Shown one piece after another: positions 1-5,953 of a stretch of DNA of 15,195 nt. The translations under genes were made by a program, and so were the position numbers. Numbering within the stretch: position 1 is the stretch's first letter; each line of letters begins with the position of its first letter. The DNA is from an uncultured Bacillota bacterium (GTDB lineage: Bacteria > Bacillota > Clostridia > Christensenellales > UBA1242), in contig URAC01000018.1 of assembly GCA_900545735.1 (NCBI GenBank), positions 1-15,195 of the forward strand. Direction: 5' to 3'. The notes beneath the pieces were generated by a model. That model was not told the DNA's origin. It did not search any database and was given only the letters and a program-made list of their open reading frames with translations.

Positions 1-46
1 AGTTAGCAAAAAAACATTTTTTCTTTTAAATATTGTTTAAAATATT

Positions 47-74
47 TTGAAAAATAAAATTTTAATTATAAACT
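47..74 (+). promoter_or_regulatory. Predicted promoter of the rluA-type operon (leaderless)
   Basis: A -35-like TTGAAA lies at 47-52 and a -10-like TAAACT at 69-74, separated by 16 bp. The -10 ends exactly 6 nt before the ATG at 81, so the predicted transcription start is the A of the start codon. No Shine-Dalgarno sequence precedes this ATG, which fits a leaderless mRNA. The same TAAACT hexamer is used as -10 upstream of the gene at 11057. In DNA this AT-rich such matches arise by chance, so the call rests mainly on spacing and on recurrence of the arrangement in this window. The rest of positions 1-80 shows no gene. Confidence 0.45.
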
Positions 75-80
75 TAAATT

Positions 81-944
81 ATGAAAAAGATTGAAATCAC
101 AGCAAGCGAAAAAGATAAAGTATTAAATTTAGTATCAAAAAATATTCCAGAAATTAGTTTTGCTTATGCCAACAAACTTTTAAGGCAAAAAGATATTAGA
201 GTTGATAACAAAAAGGTCAACGAAAATGTTATGGTCAATCCAGAAAGTTTGATAACAGTTTTTGTTCCAGATGATGTTTTGGCAAAGCAAGAAATTGACT
301 TTGATATTGTTTATAAGGACGACAAACTTTTGATAGTTTTCAAGTCAAAGGGCATTGAAGTAACTGGGGAAGGTCTAAACTTAACAAATCTTGTTTGCAA
401 AAAACTTGAAAACAAAAATATATTTGCTTTAAACAGGCTTGACCGTAACACAGAAGGTTTGGTCTTGTTTGCAATGGGCAAAGAAAATTATAACGAAATC
501 AAAAAATCGATGAACAAGGGCGAAATAACAAAAGTTTATATGGCGGAAGTTGTTGGAATTCCAAAATGGGACAATTTGACAGCGGTAAATTATCTCCAAA
601 AGGACGAAGAAAAGAGCGAAGTTAAAATTTTTGATAAGCCTGTTAAAAATTCAGTCAAAATTGAAAGTCATTTTATGGTTGTAAATAGAACAAGCGGTGG
701 CACAAGCGTTTTAGAAATTGAAATCAAAAATGGGAAAACTCATCAAATTAGGGCTCAACTTGCCCACTTAGGATTTGCTATTGTTGGCGATGGAAAATAT
801 GGAAAGAATGCAGATAATAAAAAATTTAAAACAAAAACTCAAAAATTAACGGCAATAAGCCTAAAATTTGCTTTTAAAAATGAAAAATTAAGATATTTAA
901 ATGATTTGAATTTGCAAGTTAAGCCAACTTGGCTTAATGTTTAG
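81..944 (+). CDS. RluA-family 23S rRNA-type pseudouridine synthase
   Basis: This enzyme would isomerise specific uridines to pseudouridine in rRNA (RluC/RluD-type) or tRNA; the target base cannot be read from the sequence. The 287-residue protein starts with an S4-like RNA-binding segment at about 12-62. The catalytic domain follows, with the family motif NRLDRNTEG at 118-126 (catalytic Asp121; the usual first residue is His, here Asn). A second conserved block, GKTHQIRAQLAHLG at 218-231, is also present. Length is normal for an S4-containing RluA protein. The ATG at 81 is the only start that keeps the whole S4 segment. It has no Shine-Dalgarno sequence and seems to be the first base of the transcript. 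The next gene follows within 10 nt, so the two form an operon. Family is certain; the member (RluB/E/F excluded, RluC/D/YlyB-like possible) is not. Confidence 0.93.
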   Translation: MKKIEITASEKDKVLNLVSKNIPEISFAYANKLLRQKDIRVDNKKVNENVMVNPESLITVFVPDDVLAKQEIDFDIVYKDDKLLIVFKSKGIEVTGEGLNLTNLVCKKLENKNIFALNRLDRNTEGLVLFAMGKENYNEIKKSMNKGEITKVYMAEVVGIPKWDNLTAVNYLQKDEEKSEVKIFDKPVKNSVKIESHFMVVNRTSGGTSVLEIEIKNGKTHQIRAQLAHLGFAIVGDGKYGKNADNKKFKTKTQKLTAISLKFAFKNEKLRYLNDLNLQVKPTWLNV

Positions 945-953
945 GAGATGGTT

Positions 954-1733
954 ATGCAAAGAGTGGTCGTTATAACTGGTGTTTCATCAGGAATAGGTTT
1001 GGAACTAGCAAAAAAATTCATTGGCTATGGAGACAAAGTATTTGGATTATCAAGGCACGAGTTTGCGTTAGAAGGGTTAAATCATATTGTTTGCGATGTT
1101 TCTTTTAGCGATGAATGTAAAAACGCGATTGAAAAAGTTTATGAGCAAGAAGGAAGAATTGACTTGCTTATTAATAACGCAGGAATGGGTATAGCAGGCT
1201 CTGTTGAAAACACAACGGAAGCGGACGCTAGAAAGATTTTTGATGTCAACTTTTTTGGAACATTTTATATGTGCAAACACGCTTTGCCATATTTAAGGTT
1301 AAGCAAAGGAAGAATTATAAATATCAGTTCAGTGGCATCTAAACTTTCAATTCCTTATCAAGCGTTCTATTCAGCATCAAAAGCTAGCATAGATGCAATT
1401 TCAGCAGGAATTAGGGCAGAAGCAAAATCATTTGGCGTTAAGGTTACAACAATTTTGCCAGGAGACACAAAAACTGGCTTCACAGCAGCGAGAGTCAAAC
1501 ACGATGACGGCGTTTATGATGAAAGGTTTAAAAAGTCCATAGAAAGAATGGAAAAAGATGAGCAAAATGGCATGACCAGCGAATATGTAGCAAAAGTAAT
1601 TTTTAAAACTGCAAATAAAAAACACCCACCAATTTATAAAACTGTGGGAGTTCAATATAAAATCTTTGTTGCTCTGGCAAAAGTTTTGCCAAGCAGATTT
1701 GTTGAGTGGATTGTTGGCAAATTGTATTCTTAA
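954..1733 (+). CDS. Short-chain dehydrogenase/reductase (SDR), NAD(P)-dependent
   Basis: A classical SDR oxidoreductase of 259 residues. Numbered from the start chosen here, the cofactor-binding TGVSSGIG is at 8-15, NNAG at 74-77, the catalytic Ser at 126 and the YxxxK pair at Tyr139/Lys143. These place it in the classical Rossmann-fold family. The C-terminal 35 residues are hydrophobic and basic, as in SDRs that sit at the membrane surface. The substrate cannot be deduced. The start matters: an ATG at 948 directly abuts the AGGAG at 943-947, while the ATG at 954 has that same Shine-Dalgarno sequence at a 6-nt spacing, so 954 is preferred. The Shine-Dalgarno overlaps the stop of the pseudouridine synthase gene, implying translational coupling. 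The TAA stop (1731-1733) overlaps the stop codon of minE on the other strand. Confidence 0.92.
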   Translation: MQRVVVITGVSSGIGLELAKKFIGYGDKVFGLSRHEFALEGLNHIVCDVSFSDECKNAIEKVYEQEGRIDLLINNAGMGIAGSVENTTEADARKIFDVNFFGTFYMCKHALPYLRLSKGRIINISSVASKLSIPYQAFYSASKASIDAISAGIRAEAKSFGVKVTTILPGDTKTGFTAARVKHDDGVYDERFKKSIERMEKDEQNGMTSEYVAKVIFKTANKKHPPIYKTVGVQYKIFVALAKVLPSRFVEWIVGKLYS

Positions 1734-1969
1734 TCAAACACAGTTCCAAAATCTTTGACGCGGACGGCGGTTGCATTTATTTTAAATGTGAGTCGTCCGC
1801 GTTCTTCTTCCATTTTGATGTTAATTTCATCGTCCAATTCTAAATAACTTTCAAGCAATGCAGTTATTTCACTTTTTAGAATTGCAAGCGTTCTTGCTGG
1901 ACTTTGATTTTTATCGCGAACTAGCACATTTATCAATCTATTTGTTCCAATTTCTGCTATTGTAGCCAT
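1730..1969 (-). CDS. minE: MinE, division-site topological specificity factor (short N-terminus)
   Basis: MinE stimulates the MinD ATPase and drives Min oscillation, restricting division to mid-cell. The 79-residue protein matches the MinE core. The MinD-contacting segment is around 10-33 (NRLINVLVRDKNQ), followed by a helix (SEITALLESYLELDDE, 33-48) and a beta-strand dimerisation region (INIKMEEERGRLTFKINA, 49-66). Compared with the roughly 88-residue E. coli protein it lacks the first ~10 residues, the phenylalanine-containing amphipathic membrane-targeting segment. No in-frame start lies further upstream before a stop. The ATG has an AGGGGG Shine-Dalgarno that overlaps the minD stop, only 10 nt away, so the pair is translationally coupled. 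Identification rests on both the protein pattern and the minD neighbour. Confidence 0.85.
   Translation of the reverse strand: MATIAEIGTNRLINVLVRDKNQSPARTLAILKSEITALLESYLELDDEINIKMEEERGRLTFKINATAVRVKDFGTVFD
1758..1802. repeat. Long GC-rich inverted repeat inside minE
   Basis: A perfect 9-bp inverted repeat (ACGCGGACG at 1758-1766, CGTCCGCGT at 1794-1802) encloses a nested 6-bp stem (CATTTA at 1774-1779, TAAATG at 1783-1788) with a TTT loop. The outer arms are strikingly GC-rich for this genome. The structure lies in the 3' third of minE and 25 nt beyond the stop codon of the convergent SDR gene. It has no following T-run, so it is not a classical intrinsic terminator. It could still stabilise or attenuate either overlapping transcript. 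Confidence 0.6.
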
Positions 1970-1979
1970 TTTTACCCCC

Positions 1980-2771
1980 TTAAACTTTGCGTTTTAAATT
2001 GCGCCTTAAATTTCCAAAAAAGCCACGATATTTCATTGTGTAATCATATATCTTTTTAGTTCCTTCGTGCAGATTTTCCGCAAGCAGGGCAAACGCTCTG
2101 CCGCTTTGACTAGATAAGGCAAGACCTCCAACAGTGGAAAGTGCAGATATATCATCATCTTCGGGAATTACGCCCAGAAGTGAGGTTTTTAAAACCTTTA
2201 CTATTTCTTCCACTTCAAGCATTTCACCGTTTAAAACTAAATCACCACGAATTCTATTCACCACAATGCTTTTATGAATTAAATCGTATCCAGAAAGTAT
2301 TGATAGCACTTTGTCAGCATCTCGAACACTTGAAATATGAGGCGTTACAACAACAATTGCTTCATTAGCACAATAAACTGCTCGATGGAAACCCGCTTCA
2401 ACACCAGCAGGGCAATCAATCAATATGTAATCAAAACTTGCATCTAAATCTTCTATGATTTTTTTTATCTTTTCGCCGTTGACATTGCTATATGAATATG
2501 AATGAGAAGAGGGCATAACATAAAGGGAAGAAATTCGATTGTCTTGCACTAACGCTTGTTTTGCGCGGCATCTTCCTTCAATGGCGTCAACAATATCAAA
2601 CATAACTCTCTTTTCAATGCCCATAACGACATCTAAATTGTTTAGCCCGATGTCGACATCTATCAAGCAAACTCTAAAACCGAGCATTGCTAATGTCGCT
2701 CCCAAATTTGCACAAATCGTGGTCTTTCCAACTCCGCCTTTCCCACTTGTTAAAACAATTTTTCTTGCCAT
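1980..2771 (-). CDS. minD: MinD, septum-site-determining ATPase
   Basis: MinD is a ParA/MinD-type ATPase that binds membrane as an ATP dimer and recruits MinE (and MinC where present). The 263-residue protein has the deviant Walker A GKGGVGKT at 10-17 (signature Lys11 and Lys16), the switch I region DVDIGLNNLD at 38-47 and switch II DCPAG at 119-123. It ends in an amphipathic basic membrane-targeting helix (GFFGNLRRNLKRKV, 250-263). Length and order of motifs are typical. The ATG has a Shine-Dalgarno AAGGA about 7 nt upstream, and a good promoter precedes it. minE follows after 10 nt. The usual partner minC is not next to it: the gene upstream is rnr, in divergent orientation. Confidence 0.96.
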   Translation of the reverse strand: MARKIVLTSGKGGVGKTTICANLGATLAMLGFRVCLIDVDIGLNNLDVVMGIEKRVMFDIVDAIEGRCRAKQALVQDNRISSLYVMPSSHSYSYSNVNGEKIKKIIEDLDASFDYILIDCPAGVEAGFHRAVYCANEAIVVVTPHISSVRDADKVLSILSGYDLIHKSIVVNRIRGDLVLNGEMLEVEEIVKVLKTSLLGVIPEDDDISALSTVGGLALSSQSGRAFALLAENLHEGTKKIYDYTMKYRGFFGNLRRNLKRKV

Positions 2772-2788
2772 ATTTTTTCCTTGCTACA

Positions 2789-2816
2789 ATTATAGAAGAT
2801 TTGCAAGGCATCTCAA
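2789..2816 (-). promoter_or_regulatory. Promoter of minD-minE
   Basis: Read on the minus strand, TTGAGA (2811-2816) and a perfect -10 TATAAT (2789-2794) are separated by 16 bp. The predicted start, near 2782, gives a leader of only about 11 nt that consists almost entirely of the Shine-Dalgarno AAGGA and an A-rich spacer. The promoter shares the 153-bp intergenic region with the divergent rnr promoter. Confidence 0.7.
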
Positions 2817-2890
2817 ATGCGGAATTTGTTTATTTTTTGAGTTTTTTGTTATAGAGTTGCGAAAAACAATGTTTTATTATTTAAAAATTT

Positions 2891-2918
2891 TTGATTGTTC
2901 ATAAATATGTGATATTAT
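2891..2918 (+). promoter_or_regulatory. Predicted promoter of rnr (leaderless)
   Basis: TTGATT (2891-2896) and an extended -10, TGA followed by TATTAT (2910-2918), are separated by 16 bp. The -10 ends 6 nt before the rnr ATG, placing the predicted transcription start at the A of the start codon. A shifted reading, TATAAT at 2916-2921, is a better hexamer but would start transcription inside the gene. No Shine-Dalgarno sequence is present, supporting the leaderless reading. Confidence 0.55.
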
Positions 2919-2924
2919 AATCGT

Positions 2925-5087
2925 ATGAGATTAAAAGATAAAATTTTAAAATTTTTTGAGAAAGGGCAGATACATTTTAAAAGTTTTGGCGCACTCATTG
3001 CGTCAATTTCTGATAGGCTTGACGAAGATGTCAAAGATGTGTCAAGTTGCATAAACAAATTGTTGGCAGAGGGAGTGATAATTGAAAGCGGAAAGCGCGC
3101 TTTAACTTTATCAAATAACTTGGGATATTTTATTGGAGAAATTTGCGGAAACGCAAAAGGTTATGCCTTTGTTAAGCCGTTAGATGGCGATAAGGAAGAT
3201 TGCTTTATTGCTGCAAAAGATTTGCGAGGTGCGTTGGATAACGACAAAGTTTTATATAAAATATTAGGCGACCACGCGGAAGTAATCAAAATTTTAAAAA
3301 GAGCAAACTCTTCGCTTGTTGGGGCAGTTTGTGATGAAAAATCAATAAATGAAAAGCATAAAAAAGCTAAAAGCAAAGGCAAATTTGTAATTGCGGATAA
3401 CGATAAATTTCCCAAGCCAATTTTTATTCCAGAAAGGGAACTTCGTGGCGCTAAAATTGGCGATAAAGTTGTTGTTGATTTAACTTATCAACCTGAGAAC
3501 TCTCACGAAACTCCTTGCGGAAGAGTTATGGAAATTTTAAATGGCAACGAAGTGGAAAATGCCATTGAAGGTGTGCTTGTTGAACATAACATTCCAAAAA
3601 CTTTTTCAACGGAAACAATTAATGAAGCGGAAAATCTATTTGTTAATTGGGAAAAAGAGAAAGAAAAACGCGTTGATTTAACAAAAAAAGTAATTTTCAC
3701 CATTGATGGCGCAGATGCAAAAGATTTAGATGACGCCATTTCTATCGAAAAAACTAAAGATGGATATGAACTTGGCGTTCATATCGCAGATGTTGGGCAA
3801 TTTGTTCAAATTGATACTCATCTTGATGAAGAGGCATTTTATCGTGCCACAAGCGTTTATTTCCCAAACAAAGTTTATCCAATGTTGCCTAAAAAATTGT
3901 CAAATGACCTTTGTTCTCTTAACGCAAATGAGCCAAAACTTGCTTTGTCGGTCATAATGAATGTAGATGAAACTGGCAATGTTAAAAATTATAGAATATT
4001 TGAAAGCATAATTAAAAGTATGCAAAGATTGACATATGACCAAGCATATTCATATCTAAATGGCGATAAAAATAGCGGAGTTGTTCAAGAGGTCGGAAAT
4101 GCATTATCACAAATGATTAAATTGTCAGAAATTTTGTCAACAAAAAGGAAAAATGCAGGCGCACTTGATTTTGACATTCCAGAATGTGAATTTGAATTTG
4201 ATGAAAGCGGCAATGTTGTTGATGTAAAAAGGCGTGAAAGAAACAAATCGCATAAACTTATAGAAAACTTTATGGTGCTTTGCAATGAAACTGTTGCGAA
4301 GTGTTTTGCGACACTTGAAATGCCTTTTGTTTATCGTGTTCACGAATGCCCAATAAAGACAAAGTTTGATGAAGTTGTTACATTGATTAACGGAATGGGC
4401 GCAAAATTAAAATTTGAAAAAAAGATAACGCCTATTTATGTTCAAAATATTTTGAAATCTTTAGAAAAAGAAGAATATTATGACATCGCAAGCAAGTTGA
4501 TTTTGCGTGCGCTAGAAAAAGCGGTCTATTCTCCTGAATGCGAAGGTCATTTCGGATTAGCGTTAGATTATTATTGTCATTTTACATCTCCAATAAGAAG
4601 ATATCCAGACTTAACAATTCATAGAATAATCAAATCCATATTGTCATTAAATGAAGATAATATTATCAAAAGCGAACAATTAAACTTATTAAAAAACAAA
4701 ATAAAGCTCAAAAATCAATATGAATTGGAAGAATTTGTCTATGATTCATCTTTGCGTTCAAGTGAAAGGGAGAGAAACGCAGATGAAGCGGAGCGAGATG
4801 TAGATGATATTTACAAAGCACAAATAATGAGTTCACATATAGGCGAAATCTTTGAAGCAAGAGTAAGTGGTGTTGCAAATTTTGGAATATTTGTTGAGTT
4901 AGAAAATACATCTGAAGGCTTAATAAAACTTGAACTTTTGCCAGAAGATGATTATAATTATGATAGCAAGCAACTTGCTTTATTAGGCAAAAAGCATAAA
5001 TTTAAAATTGGAGATAAATTAAAAGTTAAAGTTTTAGCGGCAAACCCAACATTAAAAAGAATAGATTTTGCACTGGCAAATGAATAA
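2925..5087 (+). CDS. rnr: Ribonuclease R (3'-5' exoribonuclease)
   Basis: RNase R degrades structured RNA processively from the 3' end and, with tmRNA-SmpB, removes faulty mRNAs. The 720-residue protein shows the full architecture: N-terminal winged-helix region (about 1-62), cold-shock/OB domains (about 68-205), RNB catalytic domain (about 250-580) and C-terminal S1 domain (about 638-716) with a short tail. The catalytic loop IDGADAKDLDDAIS (260-273) keeps the metal-binding aspartates Asp261, Asp267, Asp269 and Asp270. The block HFTSPIRRYPDL (552-563) is typical of the family. A lysine-rich tail like that of E. coli RNase R is absent, which is usual outside Gammaproteobacteria. The start at 2925 is needed to keep the first helix and lacks a Shine-Dalgarno sequence. 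smpB follows 9 nt after the stop. Confidence 0.97.
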   Translation: MRLKDKILKFFEKGQIHFKSFGALIASISDRLDEDVKDVSSCINKLLAEGVIIESGKRALTLSNNLGYFIGEICGNAKGYAFVKPLDGDKEDCFIAAKDLRGALDNDKVLYKILGDHAEVIKILKRANSSLVGAVCDEKSINEKHKKAKSKGKFVIADNDKFPKPIFIPERELRGAKIGDKVVVDLTYQPENSHETPCGRVMEILNGNEVENAIEGVLVEHNIPKTFSTETINEAENLFVNWEKEKEKRVDLTKKVIFTIDGADAKDLDDAISIEKTKDGYELGVHIADVGQFVQIDTHLDEEAFYRATSVYFPNKVYPMLPKKLSNDLCSLNANEPKLALSVIMNVDETGNVKNYRIFESIIKSMQRLTYDQAYSYLNGDKNSGVVQEVGNALSQMIKLSEILSTKRKNAGALDFDIPECEFEFDESGNVVDVKRRERNKSHKLIENFMVLCNETVAKCFATLEMPFVYRVHECPIKTKFDEVVTLINGMGAKLKFEKKITPIYVQNILKSLEKEEYYDIASKLILRALEKAVYSPECEGHFGLALDYYCHFTSPIRRYPDLTIHRIIKSILSLNEDNIIKSEQLNLLKNKIKLKNQYELEEFVYDSSLRSSERERNADEAERDVDDIYKAQIMSSHIGEIFEARVSGVANFGIFVELENTSEGLIKLELLPEDDYNYDSKQLALLGKKHKFKIGDKLKVKVLAANPTLKRIDFALANE

Positions 5088-5096
5088 AAGGAAAAT

Positions 5097-5546
5097 ATGA
5101 TAAAAGAAATTGCAAGAAACAAAAAAGCACGATTTGAATATTTTATTCTTGAAAGATATGAAGCAGGCATTGTGCTTGAAGGAAGTGAAGTAAAATCCGT
5201 CCGAAATGGAGGGATTAGTCTTGCTGAAAGTTATGTTAGATTTATAGGCGGCGAACTATATCTTATTAATGCATATATTAAGCCATATGAAAACACTTCA
5301 TCTTTCTTGCCAAATTCACGAAAAAACCGAAAATTATTGCTAAAAAAGCGAGAAATTTCACAAATTTTTGCAAAATTTTCAGAAAAGGGGTTGACAATTA
5401 TTCCGCTTCGTGTATACTTAAAAGGCAACTTGATTAAAGTTGAAATTGGTATATGTAAAGGCAAAAAACTTTACGATAAAAGAGCCTCTCTCAAGGAGAA
5501 GTCAACCAAACTTGAAATTGAACGCGCAAGCAAAAATTTTAAGTGA
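5097..5546 (+). CDS. smpB: SmpB, tmRNA-binding protein
   Basis: SmpB binds tmRNA and brings it into stalled ribosomes for trans-translation. The 149-residue protein carries the family hallmarks: NKKARFEYFILERYEAGIVL (8-27) with the following GSEVKSVR, the KGLTIIPLRVYLKG strand, and GKKLYDKRA before the basic C-terminal tail. The tail (to KNFK) is the part that fills the empty mRNA channel. A Shine-Dalgarno AAAGGA (5087-5092) lies 4 nt before the ATG and overlaps the rnr stop, so translation is coupled. The gene ends in TGA, showing that TGA is a stop here, and ssrA begins 15 nt later. Its coding sequence also contains the likely ssrA promoter. Confidence 0.97.
   Translation: MIKEIARNKKARFEYFILERYEAGIVLEGSEVKSVRNGGISLAESYVRFIGGELYLINAYIKPYENTSSFLPNSRKNRKLLLKKREISQIFAKFSEKGLTIIPLRVYLKGNLIKVEIGICKGKKLYDKRASLKEKSTKLEIERASKNFK
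5391..5418 (+). promoter_or_regulatory. Predicted ssrA promoter inside smpB
   Basis: A perfect -35 TTGACA (5391-5396) and a -10 TATACT (5413-5418) are separated by 16 bp, within the codons for the conserved SmpB segment GLTIIPLRVY. The predicted start, near 5425, lies about 137 nt upstream of the mature tmRNA 5' end. The precursor would therefore need 5' processing, known to be done by RNase P. This is the best -35 match I found in the window, and a separate strong promoter fits the high abundance of tmRNA relative to its protein partners. Confidence 0.6.
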
Positions 5547-5561
5547 TTAACTTAACTTTAT

Positions 5562-5907
5562 GGGGGCGTAACTGGTTTCGACGGGAAAGATTTTTAAAGG
5601 TGCAAAGCGTGTGGTAGGCAGTTACCTTAAAAAGCAAACAAAATAAACGCAAATAATAACAAACTTGCTGTTGCAGCGTAGTCTCACAGCTGTCCGCGTT
5701 AGAACTCTCGCGAACTAACAAAGGGCATTAACTTAGCGGGGAACATTTAATTGTTGTGCCAATAAGCAGTTAAAGGAATTTCATTGGCTAGCAAATTTAA
5801 TTTTTGTATGTTTTAATTGATTTGCGAAATTTCAAAGCATACTGCACACGGAGAAAAGCCTTGTAAAACTTTTTCGGACGAGGGTTCAATTCCCTCCGTC
5901 TCCACCA
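5562..5907 (+). ncRNA. ssrA: tmRNA (transfer-messenger RNA)
   Basis: One-piece tmRNA of about 346 nt. The 5' end GGGGGCG (5562-5568) pairs with CGTCTCC (5897-5903) to form a 7-bp acceptor stem, followed by discriminator A and an encoded CCA (5905-5907). The conserved D-like segment AACTGGTTTCGACGGG is at 5570-5585, and the T-arm contains GGGTTCAATTCCC (5882-5894). The tag reading frame ends GCT GTT GCA GCG TAG (stop 5679-5681). The likeliest resume codon is the GCA at 5649, because it follows ATAAAC in the manner of other tmRNAs. This gives the tag ANNNKLAVAA. An in-frame GCA at 5634 would give a 15-residue tag, ANKINANNNKLAVAA. The AVAA end is a ClpXP-type degron. Position next to smpB is typical. 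Confidence 0.97.
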
Positions 5908-5953
5908 AATTCAATTATTAATCAAAAATTTTTTAAAAAAAGAGGATAAAATT

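Noticed and set aside
948..953. ATG at 948 as the start of the SDR gene
   Set aside because: The AGGAG Shine-Dalgarno directly abuts it with no spacing; the ATG at 954 has the proper 6-nt spacing.
5817..5843. A promoter (TTGATT...CATACT) inside ssrA for the downstream gene
   Set aside because: The spacing is 15 bp and the bases belong to the structured 3' part of tmRNA; too weak to call.
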